In this document: piece after piece, positions 1 to 8,963 of the stretch
How the letters are laid out: each line of letters opens with the position of its first letter
How positions within the stretch are numbered: the stretch's first letter is position 1
Assembly: GCF_900105965.1 (NCBI RefSeq)
Contig: NZ_FNTV01000001.1
Coordinates: 1,178,001 to 1,242,000, forward strand
Direction: 5' to 3'
DNA: 64,000 nucleotides
Source: Arthrobacter alpinus
Lineage (GTDB): Bacteria > Actinomycetota > Actinomycetes > Actinomycetales > Micrococcaceae
Made by a program: the position numbers and the translations under genes
Notes under the pieces: generated by a model
What the model saw: only the letters and a program-made list of their open reading frames with translations
The model's database searches: none
What the model was told of the DNA's origin: nothing

Positions 1-1
1 T

Positions 2-1228
2 CACACCGCAACCGCTGCATCCCTATTGGACGAGTCTGACCCCCTGCGGAGATACCGAGATTATTTTCTGGACTCCACGGAAGACAGGATCGTGGCCTAC
101 CTTGACGGAAACTCTCTGGGACGGCCCTTGGCTGCAACAAAGGGACGCATGGCCGACTTCATCGACAACGAGTGGGGAGCGCGGCTCATCCGTAGTTGGG
201 ATGAGCGATGGATGGACGAGCCAACCCAGGTCGGCGATAAGTTGGCCGATGCGGTACTTGGCGCCGCACCTGGTCAGACCGTCGTCGGAGACTCCACCTC
301 CGTCCTGCTCTACAAACTCATCCGAGCAGCCTTGGACGGATCCATGCCGTCTGGCAGGGACGAGATAGTCCTTGATCGGGACAACTTTCCGACGGATCGT
401 TTCATCGTCGAAGGCATTGCGGCCGAACGCGGAGCAACGATCCGATGGATTGAGCCAGACGCTGCCAGCGGTGTCCGCCCGGAGGACCTGCTAGGCCTCC
501 TCGGACCCCGCACGGCCGTGGTCGTGCTCAGCCATGTGGCTTACCGTTCAGGCTTCCTCGCCGATGCACCGACCATCACTAAACTCGTCCAGGGCGCAGG
601 CGCGTTGATGCTGTGGGACGTTTGCCACTCGGTCGGTTCGGTCCCAATGCACCTCGACGACTGGGGCGTGGATATAGCAGTCGGTTGCACCTACAAATAC
701 CTCAACGGGGGCCCTGGGGCGCCGGCGTTCGCCTACGTCAGGAGTGAGTTGCAAGATCGCCTCCAACAGCCGATCTGGGGCTGGATGGGCGCCAGCCAAC
801 CCTTCGGCATGTCACCAAATTATGAACCCGCGGCAGGAATTCGCAGGTTCATAACCGGCACCCCTCCGGTGCTCGCGATGCAGCCCCTAAAGCATATGCT
901 GGAACTCATTGCCGAAGCCGGCATGCTTGCAATCCGAGCGAAGTCTGTAGCACTGACCGCCCACGCCGTCACGCTGGCCGACCAGTGGCTGGCACCACTC
1001 GGGGCTGAAATGGTCAGTCCTCGTGACCCTGCCGAGAGAGGGTCCCACATCACAATCAATCATCCAAAGTTCGCCGAGGTCACCGCGCGGCTTTGGGATG
1101 TGGGCGTCATCCCCGACTTCCGCCCACCACACGGTCTTCGCATTGGGTTATCACCCCTCAGCACCAGTTTTTCCGAACTGGAAGCAGGAATGTCCGCCAT
1201 CCGCGATGTCCTCACCGAGGCCCTATAG
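2..1228 (+). CDS. kynU: Kynureninase (5' end cut by the window)
   Basis: PLP-dependent hydrolase of the aminotransferase class V fold that cleaves kynurenine to anthranilate and alanine in tryptophan catabolism. The frame is open to the left edge, so the true start may lie outside; the first usable internal start is a TTG at 26, giving 400 residues, close to normal family length. Visible hallmarks are YLDGNSLGRP near the N-terminus, GDSTSV (phosphate binding), DVCHSVGS (the Asp that contacts the PLP ring) and TYKYLNGGPG, which carries the Schiff-base lysine. The stop overlaps the GTG start of the next gene by one base, so the two are probably co-translated. Family assignment is firm; only the N-terminus is uncertain. 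Confidence 0.93.
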   Translation, partial: HTATAASLLDESDPLRRYRDYFLDSTEDRIVAYLDGNSLGRPLAATKGRMADFIDNEWGARLIRSWDERWMDEPTQVGDKLADAVLGAAPGQTVVGDSTSVLLYKLIRAALDGSMPSGRDEIVLDRDNFPTDRFIVEGIAAERGATIRWIEPDAASGVRPEDLLGLLGPRTAVVVLSHVAYRSGFLADAPTITKLVQGAGALMLWDVCHSVGSVPMHLDDWGVDIAVGCTYKYLNGGPGAPAFAYVRSELQDRLQQPIWGWMGASQPFGMSPNYEPAAGIRRFITGTPPVLAMQPLKHMLELIAEAGMLAIRAKSVALTAHAVTLADQWLAPLGAEMVSPRDPAERGSHITINHPKFAEVTARLWDVGVIPDFRPPHGLRIGLSPLSTSFSELEAGMSAIRDVLTEAL

Positions 1229-2094
1229 TGTCCGTCCTGGATGATACCTTCTCGCGGCCGGGCAGCGTCGTTTCTCTGCTTCGAACAACAATAGGTCTCT
1301 ACCTGCGCCAATGCGGTGGGTGGATGCCCGCCAAATCCCTGACAGATCTCATGGAGGTCCTGGACGTCCCAGTGGAACTCACGCGAACGGCGCTAACCCG
1401 CCTGAAGCAGAAGGGTGTTCTGATAGCGGAGGTCAAAGCAGGAACGAAGGGATTTGCACTCACAGACGCAGCAGACATGTTGTATTCCAGAGGGGATCGG
1501 AGGATCAACTTTCCCCGAAACATGCAGCCGGACGATTCCTGGTGCCTCATCTCATTTTCTGTACCGGAGGCCCAGCGGGAGCGCCGACATCAACTCAGAC
1601 GCCAGCTCAGCTGGATTGGATGCGGGACAGTCGCCCCTGGACTTTGGGTATGCCCCGACTTCCTGCGAGAGGAAGTCAACGTGATACTGAAGGATCTCGA
1701 CCTTCAGCGTCAAGCGGTTCTGTTCACCACACGGACACCAGAAGTAGCCGGAGACCTTCGGGAGATAGTCAGTGAATGGTGGGATCTAGACTACCTCGCC
1801 GGCCTTCACAAGGATTTTTGCACCGAATACGGTGCCGTGGAGACAGAATCGGTACCAGCCGACTCGGACACATTCGCCACGTACGTGAAGTGCATTGACC
1901 GGTGGCGGGTCATCCCCTACGTAGACCCAGGCCTTCCTGCGACCTGCCTCCCTAACGACTGGCCGGGTGGACGATGCATCGAACTATTCCTGGCCATCCG
2001 TAGATCACATGAGCGCCCCAGCCTGGCATTTGTGCAAACCATTCTGCAGGAGGATTCGGGTGTTGCCACCGAGGTTGGGATGGCAGTGACGTGA
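1228..2094 (+). CDS. PaaX-family transcriptional regulator
   Basis: 288-residue regulator resembling PaaX, the phenylacetyl-CoA-responsive repressor family. The N-terminal winged helix (about residues 8-75) is followed by the PaaX central region with DDSWCLISFSVPE and a C-terminal domain with WRVIPYVDPGLP. I chose the GTG at 1228 because it overlaps the kynU stop (taGTG); an open frame upstream to 1093 is only read-through opposite kynU. The tight coupling to kynU suggests this protein controls aromatic amino acid or kynurenine breakdown rather than phenylacetate, but that is inference. No operator was identified because the promoter lies outside the window. Confidence 0.85.
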   Translation: MSVLDDTFSRPGSVVSLLRTTIGLYLRQCGGWMPAKSLTDLMEVLDVPVELTRTALTRLKQKGVLIAEVKAGTKGFALTDAADMLYSRGDRRINFPRNMQPDDSWCLISFSVPEAQRERRHQLRRQLSWIGCGTVAPGLWVCPDFLREEVNVILKDLDLQRQAVLFTTRTPEVAGDLREIVSEWWDLDYLAGLHKDFCTEYGAVETESVPADSDTFATYVKCIDRWRVIPYVDPGLPATCLPNDWPGGRCIELFLAIRRSHERPSLAFVQTILQEDSGVATEVGMAVT

Positions 2095-3140
2095 TTGCTG
2101 ATTAGGGGCGTGGCCACAAAATATGGATTCCGGCCGTAACGCGGGGTGCCATCAATGGCGCAGGTGACACCAGGTAATCGCTTGGTTTTAGATTTTTGTA
2201 CCAATACGCCGGGGACCCTGGGCCCGACAACCAAAGCAGGGGACTGCCCTGGCCTTTGCTTGCCTCCTGGGCGAAAGAATTGCACTCAGAGCCACTTGGG
2301 TTCAGGACACGTTCTGAGTAGGAGTTGGGGTCTGAGTGCACTAACCCCGTCCAGAACGACTTTTCGCTCATCTGAGCTGAGTCGCGTGCCTGCCGATGTG
2401 TTTGCGGCTGCAGTGGATCCCCCGTTCGGGTCACTCTCCGCGATGGTGAGGCGCATGTCCTGATGTCGGAGAGCTCAGATCAGGCCCGCGTCTCGCTGTT
2501 GGAACTTGCTGCTCAGCTTGTCGCGGTGTCAACGAGCGCGGATGGAAGTCTTGCCACTCGCATGAGCGACCGCTTCCCGTCGTGGTGTGAAACGGCGATG
2601 GCTATCGCGGCGGGTCTTGGCAGGGAATCGGTGGAATGGCTCGGTGACACTGAAGCTGTGGACCATCTTTAGAGCATGTCAAGGATTGAGAAGGTTCAGC
2701 GGCCGGCAAAGAAAAACGAATACGACTTCGATTCGCATCTGTTCAGGCGGAGCGTGGCTGGACTGACCTGAAGGCTGTATCAGGAATTCCCTGGCTGATG
2801 CGGGGGACTATCAGACAAGAACGCCTCGTCGCAACACCTAACAGCTACCGCTTATGTGGGGAGCTGCGTGTTGGGACGAGGGATGGGTCTACCCATGAGC
2901 GGTGGTAACGCTGAGGTGTACTACTGGTGTGAGAGCACTCCTTTCGGTAGCTTTCTCGCATCAGTAGCACACTTCACGGCTCATCTGTTAGAAATTCCCG
3001 GGGTGTGAGACTGACAATAGCCGCCCCGCGAGCGATCGATGGTCTCCCGACGCCACCGCCATCTGAATCGCCTGTGCTGGTCGGAGCTGAACATTGAACT
3101 ATCCAGTTTTCTCCCGGAACGGGATAGTACAGTTTCCCGG
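2095..3140. other. Gene-poor stretch, probably decayed sequence
   Basis: About 1 kb between the PaaX regulator and the NmrA-type reductase. The only tidy open frame is 2463-2672 (+, 69 codons, ATG start), whose product matches no family I know; it could be a small gene or a fragment. Near the right end ACTATCC (3098-3104) and GGATAGT (3122-3128) form a short inverted repeat just downstream of the minus-strand gene ending at 3141, a weak terminator candidate. Nothing else is supportable. Confidence 0.4.
2463..2672 (+). CDS. Small hypothetical ORF (doubtful)
   Basis: 69-codon frame starting MSESSDQARVSLLELAAQ with alanine-rich helical composition and no recognised domain. It has an ATG start but no convincing ribosome binding site, and it sits alone in decayed sequence. 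It may be a short remnant of a larger gene. Confidence 0.2.
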   Translation: MSESSDQARVSLLELAAQLVAVSTSADGSLATRMSDRFPSWCETAMAIAAGLGRESVEWLGDTEAVDHL

Positions 3141-4019
3141 CTAGGCTGTTGCGGCTGAGTGTGCCTCGGCCGCTGCCCGTACGGCGATGGATAGCGGTGT
3201 TGAGGGGCGCCCGATCAGGGTCTGCAGCTCACCGCCGGTGACGAGCAAGTCGCCACGGGCGATGCCCAGGTCGCTGTCAGCCAGGATCTGCGCAAATTGC
3301 TCGGGGACTCCTGCCCCGACTAAAACCTGTGTGTAGTCTTCAGCCGGCAGTTGTTGGTAAGCGACATGTTGGCCGGTGGCCGCACTGACTGACTCGGCGA
3401 GCTCAGCAAGTGTGAAGGCGGCATCGCCGCCGAGCTCGTAGATCTTCCCTGCCTGGTCGTCGCCGAGTAGTACCGCTGCCGCAGCGTGTGCATAGTCTGC
3501 CCGGCTTGCGGCGCTGACCCGGCCTTCACCGGCGCTGCCAAGCACGGCGCCGTGATGGAGGAAGTTGCCAAGTTGCTCGGTGTAGTTCTCCAGATACCAG
3601 CCGTTACGCAGGAGAACGAAGGGCAGGCCGGACTCGCGCAGGGCAACTTCTGTGGCCTGGTGTTCTGCGGCCAGCGCCATGCCAGTCGTGTCAGCATTGG
3701 CGATGCTGGTATAGGCAATCAGGTCTACGCTGGCCTCCTTGGCGGCGGCGATGACGTTGAGGTGCTGCGGGAGCCGCTGGCCCACTTCGCTGCCGGAGAC
3801 CAGCAGTACCTTTTTGGCGCCGGAAAACGCCTCGCGCAGGGATGCGGGGTCGTTGTAGTCGATCGAGCGAACCTGGACACCACGGTCCGCAAGGTCTTCA
3901 ATCTTGGCCAGATCCCGGCCTGTGGCCACGAGCTGTCCTGCAGGAACGTTCTGTTCAAGGAGTGCTTCGACGACGAGGCGGCCAAGTTGGCCGGTTGCGC
4001 CGGTAATGACGATGGTCAT
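3141..4019 (-). CDS. NmrA/QorB-like NAD(P)H-binding reductase
   Basis: 292-residue atypical short-chain dehydrogenase of the NmrA/quinone oxidoreductase 2 (QorB) type. It begins MTIVITGATGQLG, a Rossmann dinucleotide-binding motif of the GxxGxxG kind, and continues with VATGRDLAKIEDLADRG typical of this group. I start it at 4019 because the fold begins directly there; an open frame extends 65 codons upstream but runs into the promoter shared with the divergent HxlR gene. In E. coli the analogous qorB/ytfG sits divergent from the HxlR-type ytfH, the same arrangement as here, so a role in quinone or electrophile reduction under HxlR control is likely. Substrate is not known. Confidence 0.88.
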   Translation of the reverse strand: MTIVITGATGQLGRLVVEALLEQNVPAGQLVATGRDLAKIEDLADRGVQVRSIDYNDPASLREAFSGAKKVLLVSGSEVGQRLPQHLNVIAAAKEASVDLIAYTSIANADTTGMALAAEHQATEVALRESGLPFVLLRNGWYLENYTEQLGNFLHHGAVLGSAGEGRVSAASRADYAHAAAAVLLGDDQAGKIYELGGDAAFTLAELAESVSAATGQHVAYQQLPAEDYTQVLVGAGVPEQFAQILADSDLGIARGDLLVTGGELQTLIGRPSTPLSIAVRAAAEAHSAATA

Positions 4020-4094
4020 GAGGGAATCCGTTCGTTGGTGGGTGTCTTTCACCTGTGCCAACATCATGTGTTCGGCATTTCTTCCGAAAGGAGA

Positions 4095-4121
4095 GTACGC
4101 ACTTAAAGGTAAGGTGCATAC
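4095..4121. promoter_or_regulatory. Candidate HxlR operator
   Basis: Imperfect inverted repeat GTACGCAC (4095-4102) / GTGCATAC (4114-4121) in the intergenic region of the divergent reductase and regulator genes, ending directly at the hxlR start codon. Position and symmetry fit an autoregulatory HxlR site. Confidence 0.45.
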
Positions 4122-4496
4122 ATGAAAGTAAGTACGAGTCCATCCCCGCCGCCCGCCCTTGTCCGCGACGGCATCTTTCCGGCCGCCTGTCCGAGTAGGA
4201 CGGTGCTCGATCATGTCTCAAGCAAATGGGGTGTGCTCATCCTTGTGGCCTTGGCCCAGGGCCCGCAGCGCTGGAGTGAATTACGCCGTCGAACCGAGGG
4301 CATCAGCGAAAAGATGCTCGCCCAAACTCTCAAAACGCTCGAAGGCGACGGGTTCATCCATAGAGACGCCCAACCGGTAATTCCACCCCGGGTCGACTAC
4401 AGCCTGACTAGCCGCGGTCATGACCTCGTTGCGCTCCTCATCCCGTTAATGGACTGGATCAACCTGCATGCCGAGGAAATCGTCAACGGTCAATGA
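4122..4496 (+). CDS. HxlR-family winged-helix regulator
   Basis: 124-residue regulator. The HxlR hallmarks are CPSRTVLDHVSSKWGVLIL (N-terminal Cys and K-W-x-x-L), RWSELRRRTEGISEKMLAQTLKTLE (recognition helix region) and RVDYSLTSRGHDL (wing). The N-terminal cysteine is the redox- or electrophile-sensing residue in several family members, so quinone or aldehyde sensing is plausible. It is divergently transcribed from the NmrA-type reductase, its likely target, across about 100 bp that hold a palindromic site. Confidence 0.9.
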   Translation: MKVSTSPSPPPALVRDGIFPAACPSRTVLDHVSSKWGVLILVALAQGPQRWSELRRRTEGISEKMLAQTLKTLEGDGFIHRDAQPVIPPRVDYSLTSRGHDLVALLIPLMDWINLHAEEIVNGQ

Positions 4497-4518
4497 CCCG
4501 CACCACTTCTGGTGGTTC

Positions 4519-5130
4519 CTAGGCCTTGAGTAGGCCTGTGGCGATGAACGCTTTACGGTAGATCTCTTTGATGACGAGTTCCTTGCGGGCGTTGTACTGC
4601 ATGGAATGTTCGCCGGCGGCCCGTGACAAAGCTGCCGCCTCACGTTTTGTATTTGCGTAGAGAACGCGATCGAAAGGATTGGCGCGAAGCCAGTCGCGAA
4701 AGATTCGATGCTTGATTACTTCGGGACTGTCATAGCCAAAGACGTGCAGATGGCAAGCCGGCTCCGAGTGGCGCAGGACACGATGTCCAAACCACCAAGG
4801 TTCGCGAACCCGTAGTTCGAAACCGGCACGTTCAAGTGCCGGAACGTACAACGCCTCATCGTTTGGGTCGGCGACGATCAGGTCAATGTCGATAATCGGT
4901 TTGGCGGGGAGGCCTGGAACGGACGTCGATCCAACATGCTCGATGACTAGCGCGCGCCAGCCCAGAGCATCCTCGATCTCCTTGGCGAGCAATTCGAATT
5001 GCCCGGCCCATGCATCATTCCAATCGACTATGTCAAAATTCAGTGATGGTCCGGCGCCAGGAACATAGGGGGATTGCCCTTCGGGAACAGGCGGTTCGTG
5101 AAACGTTACGATGTCGTTGGGGTGCGGCAT
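4519..5130 (-). CDS. GrpB/UPF0157 family protein
   Basis: 203-residue member of the GrpB family, which has a nucleotidyltransferase-like fold. The diagnostic motif EHVGSTSVPGLPAKPIIDIDLIV is present (residues about 65-87), followed by HLHVF and a FRDWLRANP segment near the C-terminus. The start at 5130 (MPHPNDIV) gives a compact N-terminal extension; the open frame continues 78 codons further without family similarity. The biochemical role is unproven in the family, although some members are linked to dephospho-CoA kinase. It is convergent with hxlR and stands alone. Confidence 0.85.
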   Translation of the reverse strand: MPHPNDIVTFHEPPVPEGQSPYVPGAGPSLNFDIVDWNDAWAGQFELLAKEIEDALGWRALVIEHVGSTSVPGLPAKPIIDIDLIVADPNDEALYVPALERAGFELRVREPWWFGHRVLRHSEPACHLHVFGYDSPEVIKHRIFRDWLRANPFDRVLYANTKREAAALSRAAGEHSMQYNARKELVIKEIYRKAFIATGLLKA

Positions 5131-6108
5131 GGACCAATTCTGACTGATCCTGACCGCTTCCGAGCTGTGCAACACTCTTCTGGTGGAAAGCGCCCAGTAG
5201 GCCGGTCCTTCACCAGCGGAACCATGTGCTGGCCTGAACGTATGATTTGGCAGATCAGAGGATGTCGGTTTGACCCGTTCGGTGGCTTGTCGGGTGAGTG
5301 CACCGTCTATGGTGCACGGGCGCGTTGGCCTACTACGGTTCCCGTCGTTTCTGACGGTGTGCACCTATTGGCTCGGTGTATGGGCGTTAACCTCACGTTG
5401 CCGTCGACGATGAGGAGTTGCTCTCATGTCCTGGGTTCTGTGCGAAGCATGACCGTGGACTGGTTGGTCAGTCACCGGTTGGTACAACTCTGTCCACTGA
5501 TTTGAGGGTTCACCACCGGGAGATGGATAGGACTTCCGAACCAAGGCCTTACCGGTTTGTTCCCCTGAAGGGTTTTGTCATGCGGCGTTTAGGAACTTCA
5601 ATACCGATTCTGCTGCTTGTCTCTGGCGGCTCGTTCGTGGCTAGGCCGCGACATTTCCCCTTCACCCTGTTCATGGTGCGCAAGGCCCTTGACTACGTTT
5701 GGGGTCGGTTGCCCGGTTCGGTCGCCAGATGCTAGTGCGAAAGGCAGCCGTTCCTGTATCAGTCATGACTGTAGCGGCCCCAATTGAAAAGGGATTCACC
5801 GGCGACCTTGAAAGTGTCGCTTCGGCTGACAGGCTCTGTCGGACAACGTCTGACGCAATGCATGCCGGCTTTAGAGGCCCCGATAAAAAGAAGCACCAAG
5901 ATTCACCTGAAGTCGGGCAGCCCGGTCCTCATCGGCACATTAAAAACGGCACGCTCAACCCAAGGACGCCCTAATTCGCTCGTCTAGCGGGGTGGTTTGT
6001 GTTGTTTTTGCCTGGAGTCCGCCAGTGTCCGGGTTTTAACAATGTGGTGGTGGGGCTTGGGGAGTCCGACCATTTTTTGTTGCTGGTGTGTTCTTGTTCG
6101 GTTGGGTG
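5131..6108. other. Gene-free stretch with a decayed repeated element
   Basis: About 1 kb without a credible gene. Positions 5657-5681 carry a 25-26 base motif (CCCCTTCACC, then TGTTCATGGTGCG) that recurs at 35162-35186 with one mismatch; weaker similarity extends upstream (GTCTCTGGCGGCTC versus GTCTGTGGCGGCTC). The open frames here are short and lack any family signature, so I read this as eroded sequence. Confidence 0.4.
5590..5685. repeat. Decayed dispersed repeat, copy 1
   Basis: Roughly 100-bp segment that resembles 35085-35187. The best-conserved core is CCTTCACC(C/T)TGTTCATGGTGCGC. Neither copy is in a recognisable gene. Confidence 0.4.
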
Positions 6109-6828
6109 TTAGATCCAGGTGGGTGCTGTGGGTGTGTTGGTGATGGTGTCGCGGCCGGTGGCCCAGGCTGTGATTGTTGTCAGTGGTCCGGTGACGATGA
6201 CGGCGTCGGGGTTGGTGGTGTCACCGTAGCGGGTTCCGGTGCCCTCGATTTCGATGATGAGTCCGGTGTCGGTGCCGCGGGTTTTCCAGGCGCCGGTGAT
6301 GTCGGTCAGGAGCCGTTGCAGGATGGGTGCGGGGATGTCTGAGACGGTGGCGCCGTTGTTGAGGTCGACGGCGTGGAGCCAGACTTCGCGGGTGCGCATC
6401 CAGACCGTTTCCGATGCCGGAACGGTGCGTCCTTGGGCGGTCTTGACCTGATTGGACCACTTGTTATCGGGGAGGTCGCGCCATTCCACGCTCAGGTGCA
6501 CGGCGGTGTGATCGGTCAGATTACGTAACGCGATAGGGGAGAGAGTCGCACCGAAGTCGATTTCCTGGTTCCTCGCGGTGGGTGAGGAATACATGGGAGT
6601 CTCCACCCCTGTGGCCGCCCATTCGATGAGGCGGGCGATCGCGCGGGCGTTGTAGCCGATGTGCGCGGCGATGTGGCGGCGGCTCCAGCCGGGCAGGAGT
6701 GAATCGCCGTCGAGCTGCTCATCGGAAAGCTCATTGAGTTTACGGGCGAAGAACGCCGTACCGCGCCGGGCCTGCAGGAGCGCTTCCTGCAGGCCCGGAT
6801 CGGTGGTCAAATCATGGCGGGCAACCAT
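6109..6828 (-). CDS. Mycothiol-dependent maleylpyruvate isomerase
   Basis: 239-residue enzyme of the DinB/MDMPI fold that isomerises maleylpyruvate to fumarylpyruvate using mycothiol, the third step of the gentisate pathway in actinobacteria. Supporting features are the N-terminal helix bundle with LLPGWSRRHIAAHIGYNA (a zinc-ligand histidine region), VEWRDLPDN in the middle and TREVWLHAVDLNNG, which holds another conserved His. Its ATG overlaps the stop of the upstream fumarylpyruvate hydrolase gene (TGATG), so translation is coupled. The C-terminal domain is short, as is common in the family. The reading is strongly supported by the neighbouring dioxygenase and hydrolase. Confidence 0.92.
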   Translation of the reverse strand: MVARHDLTTDPGLQEALLQARRGTAFFARKLNELSDEQLDGDSLLPGWSRRHIAAHIGYNARAIARLIEWAATGVETPMYSSPTARNQEIDFGATLSPIALRNLTDHTAVHLSVEWRDLPDNKWSNQVKTAQGRTVPASETVWMRTREVWLHAVDLNNGATVSDIPAPILQRLLTDITGAWKTRGTDTGLIIEIEGTGTRYGDTTNPDAVIVTGPLTTITAWATGRDTITNTPTAPTWI

Positions 6829-7661
6829 CAGACTTCCTTGACTACCTTGTTAGTGAGCGTGCCCAGGCCCTCGATGGTGGTGAGAAGGATCTGGCCCTCG
6901 GCGAGGTAGCGCTGGGGATCGCGGGCATGTCCGACCCCGCCGGGGGTGCCGGTCGCGATAACGTCGCCCGGGTTCAGGGTGATGATGGTGGAGATGTAAT
7001 GAACCAGGAATTCCGGGGTGAAGACCACATCGCCTGTCGGGGTCGACTGCATGATTTCCCCATCCACCGCGCTGGTCATGAGCGGGCCCGCGGTGAATTC
7101 ATCGGTGGTGACCAAGGCGGGGCCGAACGGAGTGCTGTTCTCCCAGGTCTTACCCTGGAGCCACTGAATGGTGCGGAACTGGTAGTCGCGCATGGAGACA
7201 TCGTTGAGCACGGCGTAACCGGCAATGTGATCGCCCGCGTCTGCTTCGGAGATCCGGCGACCGGGCTTGCCGATGATCACGGCGAGCTCTGCTTCCCAAT
7301 CCACGGACTCTGACTCGGCCGGCAGGGCCAGGTCGTCGTTGGGGCCGATGAGGGATTCGGCGTACTTGGCGAACAAGGTCGGGTACTGGGGTACTTCGCG
7401 GCCCATTTCCTTGATGTGGTTGCGGTAGTTGTGGCCCACGCAGATGATCTTGCCCGGAGCAGGCACAACAGCGGCCAGATCGGCACCGTCGTAGGCGTGG
7501 GTAGCGCCGGTAGCGGCTGCCGCAACAGCCTTCCATTCCGGGTTCTTCAGCAATTCACCCACGGAGGCGTAACCATCAATCTCGGTCAGGGTCTCGCCGT
7601 CTTGACGGACGGCCTGGGTGGGTGTGGTGCCGTTGGGGGTGCGGAGGGTGAGTAGTTTCAT
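6828..7661 (-). CDS. Fumarylpyruvate hydrolase (FAH family)
   Basis: 277-residue fumarylacetoacetate-hydrolase-fold enzyme predicted to split fumarylpyruvate into fumarate and pyruvate, the last gentisate step. Family motifs seen are GHNYRNHIKEMG, DWEAELAVIIGKPGR (acidic metal ligands), NDVSMRDYQFRT and a C-terminal VIATGTPGGVGHARDP. It overlaps the dioxygenase gene upstream (ATGA) and the isomerase gene downstream (TGATG), a three-gene coupled operon. The general FAH family also contains diketo-acid and sugar-acid hydrolases; operon context picks fumarylpyruvate as substrate. Confidence 0.92.
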   Translation of the reverse strand: MKLLTLRTPNGTTPTQAVRQDGETLTEIDGYASVGELLKNPEWKAVAAAATGATHAYDGADLAAVVPAPGKIICVGHNYRNHIKEMGREVPQYPTLFAKYAESLIGPNDDLALPAESESVDWEAELAVIIGKPGRRISEADAGDHIAGYAVLNDVSMRDYQFRTIQWLQGKTWENSTPFGPALVTTDEFTAGPLMTSAVDGEIMQSTPTGDVVFTPEFLVHYISTIITLNPGDVIATGTPGGVGHARDPQRYLAEGQILLTTIEGLGTLTNKVVKEV

Positions 7662-8791
7662 GAGGTGGCGCGTCCTTCGGTGTAGCTGCGGTTGAGGTTA
7701 AGGCGTTCAATGATGGGGTGGTCACCGAACTGGAACAGATCAAATTCGGTTTCAGCGTGGATTGACCAGGCAGCCCAGGACGGGACAACGATGAGGTCGC
7801 CCTTTTCCAGAAGGTTCGTTTCGCCGTTGATGATGATCGAGCCGCGTCCTTCGAAGACCTGGTAAACGCTCGAGCCGACTTCCCGGACGGTGTCGGTGGA
7901 AGCTCCGGCACGTAGGCGGTGGAACTGGGCCCGGATCGTAGACATGACATCCCCACCGGTGGTCGGGTTCACGAAGCGTACCGCCGCATGACCCTGGGAA
8001 ACGGTGGCCGGGTGGCCCTCATCCTCCAGCAAGAGTTGTTCGGTCAGGGCCCTATCGGTGTGTTCCCAGCGGTAGGCGGCGATGGGGGAGGAGATCGTGT
8101 TCTGCAGGCCCGAGAGGGGCCGCAGGCCCGGGTTGGCCCAGAGGCGTTCGGAGCGGGAAATGTCAGGGGTGGATTCATCCGTGACGCGCTCGGTGCCGAA
8201 TTCAAAGAACGCTGTGTCGGTGTAGTGCACGAATGGGATATCCAGGCCGTCGATCCAGGCCATGGGCTGATCTGTTTCGTTGTGGTGGCCGTGGAAATTC
8301 CAACCCGGGGTCAGGAGGAAGTCGCCGCGGGACATGCGTACGGGGTCGCCGTTAACAACAGTCCAAACACCTTCGCCTTCAACGACGAAGCGGAAGGCGT
8401 TTTGGGAGTGGCGGTGCTCGGGCGCTGTTTCGTGACCGCCGAGGTACTGGATCGCGGCCCACAATGTTGGGGTGACGTAGGGTTTGCCGCCCAGACCCGG
8501 GTTCGCCAACGCAATCGCGCGGCGTTCCCCGCCACGACCAACCGGCACCAAATCACCGGATCGTTCAGCTAGGGGAAGCAATGTGTTCCAACGCCAGACA
8601 TGCGGGACAGCTTTAGGCGTCGGTACCATCGGCATCAGATCAGCGATCTGCGTCCACAACGGGATCAGGTTCTCGGACTCAAAGTCCTGGTACAGCACCT
8701 CCAACGCGGCCACCTCTTCAGGCGTCGCCTCGGGCACGCCCTGCCCGGCCGCAACTGACTCATGCGTGATGTCATCGGCATTGATAGACAC
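7658..8791 (-). CDS. Gentisate 1,2-dioxygenase
   Basis: 377-residue bicupin ring-cleavage enzyme that opens gentisate to maleylpyruvate with Fe(II) and O2. The first cupin holds HRHSQNAFRFVVEGEG with the metal-binding histidines and LTPGWNFHGHHN with the third; the second cupin follows at about residue 270 (GSSVYQVFEGRGS). I chose the GTG at 8791 because AGGAGG lies six bases upstream; the frame remains open to 8920 but runs through the promoter. First gene of the operon with fumarylpyruvate hydrolase and maleylpyruvate isomerase, and probably controlled by the divergent IclR protein. Confidence 0.94.
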   Translation of the reverse strand: MSINADDITHESVAAGQGVPEATPEEVAALEVLYQDFESENLIPLWTQIADLMPMVPTPKAVPHVWRWNTLLPLAERSGDLVPVGRGGERRAIALANPGLGGKPYVTPTLWAAIQYLGGHETAPEHRHSQNAFRFVVEGEGVWTVVNGDPVRMSRGDFLLTPGWNFHGHHNETDQPMAWIDGLDIPFVHYTDTAFFEFGTERVTDESTPDISRSERLWANPGLRPLSGLQNTISSPIAAYRWEHTDRALTEQLLLEDEGHPATVSQGHAAVRFVNPTTGGDVMSTIRAQFHRLRAGASTDTVREVGSSVYQVFEGRGSIIINGETNLLEKGDLIVVPSWAAWSIHAETEFDLFQFGDHPIIERLNLNRSYTEGRATS

Positions 8792-8846
8792 TTCTGGCCT
8801 CCTGCTTTGATCTGTGTTGATGGACAAGAATGTTGCTCTCGTCACA

Positions 8847-8875
8847 ACAGTAGGTGGGGCGGGCCAATGCATCAA
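8847..8875 (-). promoter_or_regulatory. Predicted gentisate dioxygenase promoter
   Basis: On the minus strand, -35 TTGATG (complement of 8870-8875) and -10 TACTGT (complement of 8847-8852) are separated by exactly 17 bp. The 17-bp IclR-type palindrome ends only 4 bp upstream of this -35, an activator-like placement. Confidence 0.5.
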
Positions 8876-8879
8876 ACTT

Positions 8880-8896
8880 ATTCTGTCTGCCAGAAT
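8880..8896. promoter_or_regulatory. IclR-type operator upstream of gentisate operon
   Basis: Perfect inverted repeat ATTCTG-N5-CAGAAT. The same motif with one mismatch recurs in the IclR/transporter intergenic region (9753-9769), which ties both promoters to one regulator. Confidence 0.6.
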
Positions 8897-8963
8897 CTTT
8901 CTACAGGGCTTTACTGCCATCGGCCAGGCTTCGCGGAGCCGATTCGTCCCAGTTGACCTTCAG

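Noticed and set aside
2102..2434. 110-codon minus-strand frame after the PaaX gene
   Set aside because: No recognisable domain, no ribosome site, and several overlapping frames of equal quality.
3098..3128. ACTATCC/GGATAGT inverted repeat as terminator of the NmrA-type gene
   Set aside because: Only 7 bp with a 17-base loop and no T-run; too weak to list as a feature.
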